64,000 nucleotides of DNA from DATAEY01 sp045805565 (GTDB lineage: Bacteria > Actinomycetota > Thermoleophilia > Solirubrobacterales > Solirubrobacteraceae). A model generated the notes under the pieces. The model saw nothing but the letters and a program-made list of their open reading frames with translations, was not told the DNA's origin and made no database searches. The translations under genes were made by a program, and so were the position numbers. Where the stretch lies: positions 1 to 64,000 of the forward strand of contig JBJMKZ010000036.1 in the NCBI GenBank assembly GCA_045805565.1. Direction: 5' to 3'. Numbering within the stretch: the first letter of the stretch is position 1; every line of letters begins with the position of its first letter. This document shows positions 33,851 through 42,633 of this stretch, piece by piece.

Positions 33851-35101
33851 GTGGCAGTTGACGTCAGCCAGGTCGCACACGTGGACACCGAGCCGGGCGA
33901 GCTGCCCAGCACGATGGCCGCCTGGGTGATCCGCCGCGAGCGCGAGGGCGAGCCCATCGACGCCTTCCAGGTGGAGGAGATCGAGGTCCCCGAGCCTGGC
34001 GCGTTCGAGGTCATCGTGCGGGTGATGGCCGCCGGCGTGAACTTCAACAACGTGTGGGCCGCGCGAGGCGTTCCCGTCTCGGTGTTCGACTCCCACCCCG
34101 AGGAGGACCATCACATCGGCGGATCCGACGGCTCGGGGGTGGTGTGGAAGGTGGGCCCCGGCGTCACGCGGTGGAAGCCCGGCGACGAGGTGGTCATTCA
34201 CTGCAACCAGGCCTCCTACGAGGACCCCGAGGTACACGGCCTCGACCCGCTGGCGGCGCCGTCGCAGAAGATCTGGGGTTACGAGACCAGCTGGGGGTCG
34301 TTCGCCCAGTTCACCAAGGTGCAGGCCCAGCAGCTCCTGCCCAAGCCGCAGGCGCTCTCATGGGAGGAGGCCGCCTCCTACGGGCTGACCTACTTCACCG
34401 CCTACCGGATGCTGATCGACCGCTGCGAGCTGCACGCCGGGCATCGGGTCCTGATCTGGGGGGCGGCCGGCGGCCTCGGGGTGTTCGCCACCCAGCTGTG
34501 CAAGATCGCGGGCGCCCAGTCGGTCGGCGTCGTCAACTCCGACGAGAAGGGCGGCCTGGTCATGCAGCTCGGGGCCACCGGCTTCATCAACCGGACCGAG
34601 TACGCGGGGATGATGCGCAAGGGCGGCGAGTCCGCCGAGGAGGAGAAGGCGCGCTTCAAGGAGTCGCGCCGCTTCGCCAAGGCCGTCCGTGAGGTGCTCG
34701 GCGAGCCGCCCGACATCGTCTTCGAGCACGTGGGACAGGCGACGTTCCCCACCTCGGTGCTGGTGGTCAAGCCGTTCGGGAAGGTCGTCATCTGCGCGGG
34801 CACGACCGGCTACAACCTCGATTTCGACGTCCGCTACCTGTGGATGCGCCAGAAGCAGATCATCGGCTCCCACTTCGCCAACGCCTGGGAGTGCACCAAG
34901 GCCAACCAGCTCATCGAGCAGGGTCTGATCCGGCCGGTGCTGTGGCGGACGATGCCCTTCGAGGGCGTGGCCGAGGCTCATCAGCTGATGCGCGACAACA
35001 AGCATCTGGGCAAGATCGCGATCCTCGTCGGCGCGGAGAAGGAGGACCTGGGACGGACGGCCGAGGGGCCGGGCGCGATCAGAGCCGAGGTCGGGGTCTG
35101 A
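33851..35101 (+). CDS. ccrA: Crotonyl-CoA carboxylase/reductase
   Basis: 416 residues of the medium-chain dehydrogenase fold, typical of Ccr. FQVEEIEVPEPGAFEVIVRV opens it, then AAGVNFNNVWAARG, IGGSDGSGVVWKVGPG, the NADPH loop IWGAAGGLGVFATQL and FEHVGQATFPTSVLVVKPFG. Ccr reduces and carboxylates crotonyl-CoA to ethylmalonyl-CoA with NADPH and CO2, the defining step of the ethylmalonyl-CoA pathway. AGGAGG precedes the GTG. The stop overlaps the next ATG (TGATG), tying it to two unknown genes. Confidence 0.94.
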   Translation: MAVDVSQVAHVDTEPGELPSTMAAWVIRREREGEPIDAFQVEEIEVPEPGAFEVIVRVMAAGVNFNNVWAARGVPVSVFDSHPEEDHHIGGSDGSGVVWKVGPGVTRWKPGDEVVIHCNQASYEDPEVHGLDPLAAPSQKIWGYETSWGSFAQFTKVQAQQLLPKPQALSWEEAASYGLTYFTAYRMLIDRCELHAGHRVLIWGAAGGLGVFATQLCKIAGAQSVGVVNSDEKGGLVMQLGATGFINRTEYAGMMRKGGESAEEEKARFKESRRFAKAVREVLGEPPDIVFEHVGQATFPTSVLVVKPFGKVVICAGTTGYNLDFDVRYLWMRQKQIIGSHFANAWECTKANQLIEQGLIRPVLWRTMPFEGVAEAHQLMRDNKHLGKIAILVGAEKEDLGRTAEGPGAIRAEVGV

Positions 35102-35430
35102 TGGCGCCGGGATCGGTTCACATCCCCTGGTACGCGACCGGCTTCCGCGCCGAGGCGCTCGAGGCGGCGCTGGGCGAGATCGCCCCCGTCGCGCTGCGCT
35201 ACGGGGCGACCGACCACGCGGTGCACCGCTCCCGCGACGACCGCTATCGCTTCCTGCAGCTCGCCACCTTCGAGGACAAGCTCAGCTGGGAGCGCTACTG
35301 GCTCGGCACGGAGTTCGTCGACTGGCGCGCGCGCCACTCGAGCTGGTACCAGGTGCCGGTCCTGTACGAGTGGTACGACGTCACCACGCAGGGGGCCGTG
35401 CGCCGCGAACCGGCCCCGGCCGCCGGGTGA
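35101..35430 (+). CDS. Conserved hypothetical protein coupled to ccrA
   Basis: 109 residues (MAPGSVHIPWYATGFRAEAL, then DDRYRFLQLATFEDKLSWER and SSWYQVPVLYEWYDV). Aromatic-rich, soluble, with the strand-helix-strand order of a small ferredoxin-like or dimeric alpha/beta-barrel fold. The ATG shares a base with the ccrA stop, so it is translated with ccrA. No family recognised; it could assist the carboxylase or a related CoA step. Confidence 0.72.
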   Translation: MAPGSVHIPWYATGFRAEALEAALGEIAPVALRYGATDHAVHRSRDDRYRFLQLATFEDKLSWERYWLGTEFVDWRARHSSWYQVPVLYEWYDVTTQGAVRREPAPAAG

Positions 35431-36026
35431 GCGACCCGACGCCCAGGCTGCACCCGGCCCAGAACCGCGGCCTGCGCGAGCTGTACGCGTTCGCTCGCCA
35501 GCTCGTGGCCCACTGGACGCGGCTGGCGCCCCGTCTCGGCGCCGGCCCGGCCGCCAAGGCGCTCGAGACGGGGGCCGAGGCGACCCGCCAGCTGCTGGCG
35601 GAGCTGACCGATCTGACCCCCGCCTACGGCCTCCACGGGTTCCCGGTCGCGCAGGGGGTCGGGGCCCGCCTGGCCGGGATGCGCAACGTCGTGGCCGATC
35701 GGACGCTCGAGCGCAACCAGGCCCTTCGAATGGCGGTGCTCGACCTCCAGCATCTGACCGCGCTGCTGGCCTACCTGGCGGCCCTGGGCGACTCCACCGG
35801 CGACGAGCGGATGCGCGACTTCTGCGGCCGCTGGGAGCGCCGGCTCAAGCGCCAGGAGTCGGCGGTGCGCCGGGCGGCGGTCGCCACGGCAGAGGACCCC
35901 GAAGCCGCCATCGAGCCCCTGGACCGCACCGCGGCCGGCCGCGCCGGTCGCGGCGTGGCCAACGCGATGGGCACGTTCGGGGAGTGGTTCGACCGTCGCG
36001 CCGCCCAGCGCCGGGCTCGGCGCTAG
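35427..36026 (+). CDS. Conserved hypothetical helical protein, third gene of the ccrA operon
   Basis: 199 residues, nearly all predicted helix (RGLRELYAFARQLVAHWTRL, MAVLDLQHLTALLAYLAAL, RRLKRQESAVRRAA). The GTG overlaps the preceding stop (GTGA). Rich in Ala, Arg and Leu, with a basic C-terminus ending RRARR. No catalytic motif recognised. A helical-bundle protein translated together with ccrA. Confidence 0.7.
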   Translation: MSDPTPRLHPAQNRGLRELYAFARQLVAHWTRLAPRLGAGPAAKALETGAEATRQLLAELTDLTPAYGLHGFPVAQGVGARLAGMRNVVADRTLERNQALRMAVLDLQHLTALLAYLAALGDSTGDERMRDFCGRWERRLKRQESAVRRAAVATAEDPEAAIEPLDRTAAGRAGRGVANAMGTFGEWFDRRAAQRRARR

Positions 36027-36039
36027 GGCACGGCCGGGT

Positions 36040-36327
36040 TCAGCCGCGCTCCAGCGGCGCCATCGTCAGCCCGGCCCCGCTGAGCTGCTCCCAGTAGAGC
36101 TCGGCGGCCTCGCGATCGCCGCTCCAGACGATCGCCTGCCCGCTGTTGTGTATGCGGTCGGCGATCGCGTATCCCCGGTCCAGCGATACCCCGGGGATGA
36201 AGGTGGCCAGCGTGCGGGCGACGTGGTCGAACGTGTTGTGGTCGTCGTTGCGGACGATGACGCGCCACTGCCCGCCGAGCCCGGTCCCTGGCTCGCCGGT
36301 GCGCGGCAGCTCGATCGTCTCGGTCAT
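36040..36327 (-). CDS. clpS: ClpS adaptor protein
   Basis: 95 residues. WRVIVRNDDHNTFDHVARTL at 21-40 carries the N-end-degron pocket motif (NDDHNTF), followed by GYAIADRIHNSGQAIVWSG and the C-terminal helix. ClpS delivers substrates to a Clp AAA+ unfoldase. No clpA or clpC gene lies in the window. It converges with the ccrA operon. Confidence 0.9.
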   Translation of the reverse strand: MTETIELPRTGEPGTGLGGQWRVIVRNDDHNTFDHVARTLATFIPGVSLDRGYAIADRIHNSGQAIVWSGDREAAELYWEQLSGAGLTMAPLERG

Positions 36328-36399
36328 CGCCGCAAGCGTACCCGTGCGGGCGTCGGCTCCAACCGGTGCCGCGGAGCCCTCGCGGGGCCCCGCCTGCGG

Positions 36400-36867
36400 T
36401 CACGGCTCGGACTCGGACCGTCGCTCGTCGAGCTCGCGCAGCAGGCCACGCAACCGTCGCCGGCGGCTGGTCAGCTCGTCCTCGAGGCGCTCGATCTCGC
36501 GCCGGCGCCGGCGCACGAGCGTGAGCTGGGAGTCGATGTGGCCCAGCGCCTCGGTGAGGATGTCGCGGCGGCGCAGCGGCCGGGCCCCCCGGCGCCACTC
36601 CGCTCGCAGGGCGGCCCGGGCGTCCTGCGCCTCGACGAGCTGCTTGAGCTCCTCGAGTGAGACCCCCAGCAGCCGCTTGAGCCGAATGATCTCGCGAAGG
36701 CGCTCGACGTCCGACTCGGCATAGGCCCGATGGCCACCGGCCGGCCGATCGGCCGGTCCCAGCAGCCCGATCTCCTCGTAGTAGCGGATCGTGCGGGTCG
36801 TGGTGTCCACCGCCCGGGCGACGTCCCCGATGCGCAGCGGACGGGTGGCGACCGGCGTGGGGCTCAT
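36400..36867 (-). CDS. MerR-family transcriptional regulator
   Basis: 155 residues. Winged helix at about 10-80 (LRIGDVARAVDTTTRTIRYY, EEIGLLGPADR, VERLREIIRLKRLLGVSLEE) and a long coiled coil from 105 (RRREIERLEDELTSRRRRLR). No Cys, so not a metal-thiolate sensor; it more likely senses a drug-like or small ligand. The ATG overlaps the MFS gene stop (ATGA), and a palindrome in front of the MFS gene is a good operator candidate. Confidence 0.88.
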   Translation of the reverse strand: MSPTPVATRPLRIGDVARAVDTTTRTIRYYEEIGLLGPADRPAGGHRAYAESDVERLREIIRLKRLLGVSLEELKQLVEAQDARAALRAEWRRGARPLRRRDILTEALGHIDSQLTLVRRRRREIERLEDELTSRRRRLRGLLRELDERRSESEP

Positions 36868-38390
36868 GCGATCGCCTCCCGGCCGCCCCGCGGATGGGAC
36901 GGCCGCAGGACGGAGACCGCCGCACCGGCCACCGAGGTGACGGCCAGCACCCACAGCGCGGTGTGCATGTTGTGGATGAACGGCTCGAGCCTGGCGTCCG
37001 ACATGCCGCGCGCCAGCCCGGAGAAGATGCTCAGCAGCACGTCGCGCGGGATCGCGGCGGTCACTACCGCGAGCACGAACGCGATCGAGATCACCGCGCC
37101 GGTGTTCTGCAGCATCACCCGCGCGCCGGCGGCGATCCCGCGTCGCTGGGCCGGCACGGCGCCCATCATCGCGGCGGTGTTGGGGGAGTTGAACATGCCG
37201 GAGCCGATGCCGACGAGGATCAGCCACAGCGCGGTCCACCAGTACGGCGAGTGGATCCCCAGCGTGGTCATGCCGGCGAGCGCTGCCGCGCTCACCGCCA
37301 TGCCGAGCGCGGCCAGCGCTCGCGACCCCCGCCGGTCGGCGTAGTGCCCGGCCAGCGGCGACGAGACGAGCATCCCCAGCGCCATGGGGGCGAGCTTGAT
37401 CCCGGCGGTGATCGGATCGTCGCCCTGGGCGCCCTGGAAGTAGAAGACGAACACGAACATCAACGCGAAGCGCGAGAGCCCGTTCAGGAAGGCGGCTCCG
37501 GTCGCGGCCGCGAACATCCGGTTGGCGAAGATGGTCAGGTCGAGCATGGGGGCCCGTCCGCGGAGCTCGATCGCCACGAACGCCGGCAGCAGGACGGCGG
37601 CGGCGGCCAGCCCGGCGATCACGACGGGATCTCCCCAGCCCGAGATGCCGCCGCGCGAGATGCCCAGGACCAGCCCGGTGAGCCCGCCCACGAAGGTGAG
37701 GACGCCGAGCATGTCGAGCCCGCGGACCCGGTCGACGTCGGCGAGCTCGCGCAGCACCAGCGCCGCCCACACCGACCCGGCCACGGTCAGCGGCACGTTG
37801 AACCAGAAGACCCAGGGCCAGGAGATCGCTACCAGCACCCCGCCCAGGACCGGTCCCAGCACCAACCCGATGGCCGCGACCATCGAGTTGGTCCCCATGG
37901 CAAGTCCGAGCTCGCGCCGGGGAAACGCGTCGGTCACCAGTGCGGCGGAGTTCGCGAACAGGAACGCGCCTCCGATGCCCTGCAGGACCCGCCACAGGAT
38001 GAGCACGGTGCCGCTGTCGGAGAAGCCGGCGCCCAGCGATGCGACCCCGAACACCGCGAAGCCGCCCACGTACGCGCGCTTGCGACCGAACAGGTCCGAC
38101 AGACGGCCGGCGGTGAGCACCAGCACGGTCGACGCGATCATGTAGGCGAGGATCACCCACACGAGCTCGAGCAGGCCGGTGTGGAGACTGCGCTCCAGAT
38201 CCGGGAGGGCGATGATCAGCGTGCCCGAGTTGAGGGTGGCGAGGAGCATCCCGAGGCTGGTGCAGGAGAGCGCCCACCACTTGTAGTGGCGGTGGTCGGC
38301 GCTGACGCCCGGGCGACGCCGGTCAGGGCCTGACCGGTCCGCCGGTCCGGCGGCGGAGCGACGACGCTGGTCGCGGGCTGCCACTGGCAT
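36864..38390 (-). CDS. MFS transporter, DHA2-type (14 segments)
   Basis: 508 residues with about 14 membrane segments. Motif A-like GRLSDLFGRKRAYVGG follows the second segment, and RVLQGIGGAFLFANSAALV and GPVLGGVLV correspond to the antiporter motifs. These proteins export drugs or metabolites with protons. The first 35 residues are basic and soluble. Coupled to a MerR regulator, so likely induced by its substrate. Confidence 0.9.
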   Translation of the reverse strand: MPVAARDQRRRSAAGPADRSGPDRRRPGVSADHRHYKWWALSCTSLGMLLATLNSGTLIIALPDLERSLHTGLLELVWVILAYMIASTVLVLTAGRLSDLFGRKRAYVGGFAVFGVASLGAGFSDSGTVLILWRVLQGIGGAFLFANSAALVTDAFPRRELGLAMGTNSMVAAIGLVLGPVLGGVLVAISWPWVFWFNVPLTVAGSVWAALVLRELADVDRVRGLDMLGVLTFVGGLTGLVLGISRGGISGWGDPVVIAGLAAAAVLLPAFVAIELRGRAPMLDLTIFANRMFAAATGAAFLNGLSRFALMFVFVFYFQGAQGDDPITAGIKLAPMALGMLVSSPLAGHYADRRGSRALAALGMAVSAAALAGMTTLGIHSPYWWTALWLILVGIGSGMFNSPNTAAMMGAVPAQRRGIAAGARVMLQNTGAVISIAFVLAVVTAAIPRDVLLSIFSGLARGMSDARLEPFIHNMHTALWVLAVTSVAGAAVSVLRPSHPRGGREAIA

Positions 38391-38399
38391 GACAACCGT

Positions 38400-38417
38400 A
38401 TTCTAACGTAAACGTTA
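38400..38417 (-). promoter_or_regulatory. Promoter and palindromic operator of the MFS-MerR operon
   Basis: A perfect inverted repeat TAACGT-AA-ACGTTA (38404-38417) abuts a -10-like TAGAAT (minus strand, 38400-38405), 9 bases before the MFS ATG. A dyad directly upstream of the -10 is where MerR proteins bind. No convincing -35 was seen, as expected for an activator-dependent promoter. Confidence 0.55.
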
Positions 38418-38437
38418 CTTTTCCCCGGCTGGGAGCG

Positions 38438-39274
38438 TCAGCTCTCGCCTCGTTTGCGCCAGTAGCGGTCGAGCCCCAGCCACTGCTGCTCGGGCGGGAC
38501 CGCCTGAGCCAGCGCCGCGGCCGTCTCGGGGTCGGCGGCCGCGGCGATCTCGCCGCGGATGTGCGCCTCGAAGGCCCCGGCGTCCAGCTCACGGGCCAGC
38601 GTCGCCCATCCGGCGAGGCGGTCACGGACCGTCGCCAGATGGTCGAAGACGTGGTCGATGACGCCGAAATGGGTGATGCCAAGGCTTTCGGGTGTCCACT
38701 GCGCGACCAGCGACAGCGACCGGTTCCAGGCCTCCAGGTCGATGTCCGGCGGCGGGGTCGGCGGCAGCACGATGTCGGCGGGCTCGATCCGCGCGCCCGC
38801 GACATCACCCACGTAGGCGCGTCCGCTGCCCTCGTCCAGATAGGCGACATGGTGGGAGGCGTGGCCCGGGGTGTAGGCGACCCGGAAGCCCTCCACCGAC
38901 TCGCCCCCGCGCAGCGGACGCAGGCGCTCCTCGGGGACCGGCACGACCTGACCCCACAGCCGGTCGAGGTCGTCGCCGTACAGGCGACGTGCGCTCTCGA
39001 GCAGGGCGCCGGGATCGGCCAGATGCGGCGCGCCGCGCTCGTGGACGTAGACCTCGAGCCGCGGCCAGCGGCGGACGAGGGCTCCAGCCGCGCCGGCGTG
39101 GTCGAGGTGGATGTGGGTGAGCAGCAGCGCCCGCGGCGGCTCGTCGGCCAGCGCGTCCACCAGGCCTCCCAGCGCCGACTCGGGACCGGGGTCGATCAGC
39201 ACGTCGCCCACCTGCCAGCAGCAGATGACCCGTTCGCGCCCGAGGTGGCGAACGTCGATCGGCCGGGCCTCCAT
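38438..39274 (-). CDS. Metallo-beta-lactamase-fold hydrolase
   Basis: 278 residues from MEARPIDVRHLGRERVICCW. The metal-binding motif THIHLDHAG (HxHxDH) is near 80, with PGHASHH and VGDVAG providing the other ligands. Proteins of this type hydrolyse thioesters, phosphoesters or lactones. An ATG further upstream would add 39 residues of unlike sequence. Divergent from ecm, with 61 bases between. Confidence 0.87.
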   Translation of the reverse strand: MEARPIDVRHLGRERVICCWQVGDVLIDPGPESALGGLVDALADEPPRALLLTHIHLDHAGAAGALVRRWPRLEVYVHERGAPHLADPGALLESARRLYGDDLDRLWGQVVPVPEERLRPLRGGESVEGFRVAYTPGHASHHVAYLDEGSGRAYVGDVAGARIEPADIVLPPTPPPDIDLEAWNRSLSLVAQWTPESLGITHFGVIDHVFDHLATVRDRLAGWATLARELDAGAFEAHIRGEIAAAADPETAAALAQAVPPEQQWLGLDRYWRKRGES

Positions 39275-39322
39275 GGCGGCGGCGAACCCTACCGTCCGAG
39301 CTGCGCCCCCAGGCGCCCACCG

Positions 39323-39328
39323 TAGAAT
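39323..39328 (+). promoter_or_regulatory. -10 element TAGAAT for ecm
   Basis: TAGAAT is followed by 7 bases and the ATG at 39336; there is no ribosome site. Best of the leaderless-type promoters in the window. Confidence 0.55.
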
Positions 39329-39335
39329 CCCGATC

Positions 39336-41333
39336 ATGAGCGACGGCGAGCATCGGCTGGCCGAGCCGGATCGGCCCTGGATGATCCGCACCTACGCCGG
39401 GCACTCCAACCCCCGGCGCTCCAACGAGCTCTACCGGCGCAACCTCGCCAAGGGCCAGACCGGCCTCTCGATCGCCTTCGACCTGCCGACCCAGACCGGC
39501 TACGACTCCGACCACGAGCTGGCCCGGGGCGAGGTCGGCAAGGTCGGAGTCCCGATCTGCCACCGCGGCGACATGGCGGCGCTGCTCGACGGCATTCCGC
39601 TCGGCGAGATGAACACCTCGATGACCATCAACGCGACCGCGGCCTGGCTGCTGGCGCTCTACATCGTCGCGGCCGAGCAGCAGGGGGTCCAGCGGAGCGC
39701 CCTCCAGGGCACCACCCAGAACGACATCATCAAGGAGTACCTGTCCCGCGGCACCTACGCCTTCCCGCCCGAGCCGTCCATGCGGCTGATCGCCGACATG
39801 GTCGCCTACACGGTCGCGCACGTGCCCCGGTGGAACCCGATCAACGTGTGCTCCTACCACCTCCAGGAGGCGGGGGCGACACCCGTCCAGGAGATCGCCT
39901 ACTCGATGTCCAACGCGATCGCCGTGCTGGACGCCGTGCGCGAGCGGGTGCCGCAGGAGCTCATGGGACGGGTGTTCGGCCGGATCTCGTTCTTCGTCAA
40001 CGCCGGCGTGCGCTTCATCGAGGAGCACGCCAAGCTGCGCGCGATGGCCGAGCTGTGGGACGAGATCGGCCGTGACCGCTACGACGTCGAGGACCCCCGC
40101 CACCGGCGCTTCCGCTACGGCGTGCAGGTCAACTCGCTGGGGCTGACCGAGGCGCAGCCCGAGAACAACGTCCAGCGCATCGTCCTGGAGGCCCTGGCCG
40201 TGACGCTCGGCCGCAACGCCCGCGCCCGCGCGATCCAGCTGCCCGCCTGGAACGAGGCGCTGGGGCTGCCGCGCCCGTGGGATCAGCAGTGGTCGCTGCG
40301 CATCCAGCAGGTGCTCGCCTACGAAACCGACCTGCTCGAGTACGCCGACGTGTTCGAGGGCTCCAAGGTGATGGACGCGCTGGTCGCCGAGCTGACCGAG
40401 GGCGCCCGGTCCGAGATGGCGATCGTGGAGGAGCACGGGGGCGCGGTCGAGGCGGTCCCGTACATGAAGGCGGCGCTGGTGGATTCCCACCGCGAGCGGG
40501 TGCGGCGGATCGAGTCGGGCGAGCAGCCGGTGGTCGGCATCAACCGCTTCACCGAGACCGAGCCGTCGCCGCTCACCGCCGACGCCGAGGGCGGCATCCT
40601 GGTTGTGGACCCCGCCGTCGAGGCCGAGCAGATCGCGGAGCTGGAGCGTTGGCGGGCCGAGCGCGACCAGGCCGCGGTGGAGGAAGCCCTGGAGGAGCTG
40701 GCCAGAGTCGCCCGTCGTGAGGACGAGAACATCATCCCGGCCACCATCACCGCCGCCCGAGCGGGTGCGACGACCGGCGAGTGGGCCCAGACGCTGCGGG
40801 ACGTGTTCGGCGACTACCGCGCCCCCACCGGCGTGACCGAGGCGCTGGCCGGCGGCGGGGACGAGGAGCTGGCCGAGGTTCGCGCGGAGGTCGATCGGGT
40901 GTCCGACGCGCTGGGACGGCGGTTGAAGTTCCTGGTCGGCAAGCCCGGGCTGGACGGCCACTCGAACGGGGCCGAGCAGATCGCGGTGCGAGCACGGGAC
41001 GTCGGCATGGACGTGGTGTACGAGGGGATCCGCCTCACCCCGTCCCAGATCGCCGCCTCGGCGCTGCAGGAGGGGGTGCACGTGATCGGGCTGTCGATCC
41101 TGTCCGGGTCGCACGCGCAGCTCATCCCGGCGGTCATGGAGGCCGTCCGAGCCGCGGGGGTCGAGGCGCCGGTGGTGGTGGGAGGGATCATTCCCGAGGC
41201 GGACTGGGCGGCCCTGCGCGACGCCGGGGTGGCGGCCATCTACACGCCGAAGGACTTCGACCTCAACCGCATGATGCGCGACATCATCGAGCTGGTCGCC
41301 CAGGAGACCGGCATTGCCGCGAAGACCCTCTAG
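39336..41333 (+). CDS. ecm: Ethylmalonyl-CoA mutase (B12-dependent)
   Basis: 665 residues. The N-terminal substrate barrel opens PWMIRTYAGHSNPRRSNELY and continues LAKGQTGLSIAFDLPTQTGY; the B12 domain has DGHSNG with Asp540-His542-Gly545, SILSGSH and GGIIPE. A single-chain mutase with RTYAGHS and DSDHELARGEVGKVGVP agrees better with Ecm/MeaA than with methylmalonyl-CoA mutase, which is inference from remembered family patterns. It rearranges ethylmalonyl-CoA to methylsuccinyl-CoA. meaB follows 69 bases later. Confidence 0.9.
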   Translation: MSDGEHRLAEPDRPWMIRTYAGHSNPRRSNELYRRNLAKGQTGLSIAFDLPTQTGYDSDHELARGEVGKVGVPICHRGDMAALLDGIPLGEMNTSMTINATAAWLLALYIVAAEQQGVQRSALQGTTQNDIIKEYLSRGTYAFPPEPSMRLIADMVAYTVAHVPRWNPINVCSYHLQEAGATPVQEIAYSMSNAIAVLDAVRERVPQELMGRVFGRISFFVNAGVRFIEEHAKLRAMAELWDEIGRDRYDVEDPRHRRFRYGVQVNSLGLTEAQPENNVQRIVLEALAVTLGRNARARAIQLPAWNEALGLPRPWDQQWSLRIQQVLAYETDLLEYADVFEGSKVMDALVAELTEGARSEMAIVEEHGGAVEAVPYMKAALVDSHRERVRRIESGEQPVVGINRFTETEPSPLTADAEGGILVVDPAVEAEQIAELERWRAERDQAAVEEALEELARVARREDENIIPATITAARAGATTGEWAQTLRDVFGDYRAPTGVTEALAGGGDEELAEVRAEVDRVSDALGRRLKFLVGKPGLDGHSNGAEQIAVRARDVGMDVVYEGIRLTPSQIAASALQEGVHVIGLSILSGSHAQLIPAVMEAVRAAGVEAPVVVGGIIPEADWAALRDAGVAAIYTPKDFDLNRMMRDIIELVAQETGIAAKTL

Positions 41334-41402
41334 GCCTCCCGGCGGCGCCCCCGGACGGGAGGAGCCAGGGGCCCGCTGTCCGGCCACGTCACCGGCGCCG
41401 GC

Positions 41403-42380
41403 GTGACGCCCGGCCGCCCGGCGCCTTCGGGAGCCGAGCTGGGCACGCGACTGCGCGACGGCGACCTGACCGCCGCCCCCGCGGTCCTCAACCTGGTCGA
41501 GAACCGGGCCCCCGGCGGCCGGGAGGAGGTCGGCGCGCTGCTGTCCGAGGTTTCGCCCGCGGCGCTGGACGGCGAGGCGCGCGCACACATCGTCGGGGTC
41601 ACGGGTCCCCCCGGCGTGGGCAAGTCGTCGCTGCTGTCGGAGCTGGTGCAGTCGTGGCGGGCGCGGGGACGCTCGGTGGCGGTCCTGACGGTGGATCCGA
41701 CCTCCAAGCGCTCGGGGGGCGCCCTGCTGGGGGACCGGGCGCGAATCGCCTTCGACCCGTCCGACCGGCGGGTGTTCATCCGCTCCACCGCCGCGGGCGG
41801 GCAGCTGGGCGGGCTGGCGCCGGCGACCCGGGCGGCCGCCCAGGCGCTGGCGGCGGCATTCGACGTGGTGGTCATCGAGACGGTGGGCGTCGGCCAGTCG
41901 GAGACCGACGTGGCGGACGTCGCCGACACCGTCGCGGTGGTGGTCCAGCCCGGCTCGGGCGACGTGCTCCAGTTCCTCAAGGCGGGGATCATGGAGATCC
42001 CCGACGTGCTCGTGGTGACCAAGGCCGACCTGGGACGGGTGGCGGCGAGCACCGAGCGCGACCTGCGCTCGGCGCTGCGCGCGCTCGACGCCCCCGGTAC
42101 CGAGGTGCTCGCGGTGTCGTGTCTGCCACCGCCTCGGGGCATCGAAGAGCTGGTCAGCGCCCTGGACTCGCACCGGGAGCGCACCGACCTTCCGGATCGC
42201 CGCCTGAGGGCTCGCCGCGCGCATGCTCTGGCCGACTTCGTCGCCGAGCACGGCGAGCGCGGGCTGCGTGCGCTCGGAGGCCGCCGTGAGGCGGAGCGCT
42301 GGCTGGGGGGCCTCGACCCAGGGCTCGACGTGCCGGCACTGACCCGCGCGCTCGAGGAGCGCGCCCTGGAGGACGCCTAG
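41403..42380 (+). CDS. meaB: MeaB/ArgK-type G-protein chaperone of acyl-CoA mutases
   Basis: 325 residues. P-loop GPPGVGKS at 68-75, DPTSKRSGGALLGDRARI, ETVGVGQSETDVADVAD and the base-recognition VTKADL are typical of MeaB. It protects and reloads adenosylcobalamin on mutases using GTP. Position after ecm indicates its client. The GTG start lies 69 bases after the ecm stop. Confidence 0.92.
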   Translation: MTPGRPAPSGAELGTRLRDGDLTAAPAVLNLVENRAPGGREEVGALLSEVSPAALDGEARAHIVGVTGPPGVGKSSLLSELVQSWRARGRSVAVLTVDPTSKRSGGALLGDRARIAFDPSDRRVFIRSTAAGGQLGGLAPATRAAAQALAAAFDVVVIETVGVGQSETDVADVADTVAVVVQPGSGDVLQFLKAGIMEIPDVLVVTKADLGRVAASTERDLRSALRALDAPGTEVLAVSCLPPPRGIEELVSALDSHRERTDLPDRRLRARRAHALADFVAEHGERGLRALGGRREAERWLGGLDPGLDVPALTRALEERALEDA

Positions 42381-42382
42381 CC

Positions 42383-42532
42383 GTGGTCCGGGACGTCGGA
42401 ACGGTCCTGGGCGCCTTCCTGGTGGCCAGCGCGGTGGCGCTGGCGCTGGGCGCCGCCAACCTTGGGACAGCGCTGGCCTTCGGCCAGCTCGCCTTCGCCG
42501 CCGCGCTCACCTACGTGCTGCTGCGGCGCTGA
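42383..42532 (+). CDS. Small membrane protein, 49 residues
   Basis: GTG two bases after the meaB stop. Two hydrophobic segments (VGTVLGAFLVASAVALALGA and LAFGQLAFAAALTYVLL) joined by a short polar loop, ending RR. No signature. The tight spacing suggests co-transcription with meaB; a chance frame is possible given the GC content. Confidence 0.5.
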   Translation: MVRDVGTVLGAFLVASAVALALGAANLGTALAFGQLAFAAALTYVLLRR

Positions 42533-42544
42533 ACCAGCCAGGGC

Positions 42545-42561
42545 CCGAGGCCCGGCCTCGG
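42545..42561 (+). terminator. Hairpin after the ecm-meaB operon
   Basis: CCGAGGC, loop CCG, GCCTCGG: seven-pair GC stem 13 bases after the last stop. No T-run follows. Confidence 0.35.
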
Positions 42562-42633
42562 CGAGCGCGGCCGCGGGCGCACGGGCGGCGTTCTCGCGCC
42601 CGTCATGAAATGCGGCAAGACTGTCCCAGCCGC

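Noticed and set aside
38805..42251. Very long minus-strand open frame opposite ecm and meaB
   Set aside because: No recognisable domain, His/Arg-rich antisense product; ecm and meaB are full-length on the plus strand.
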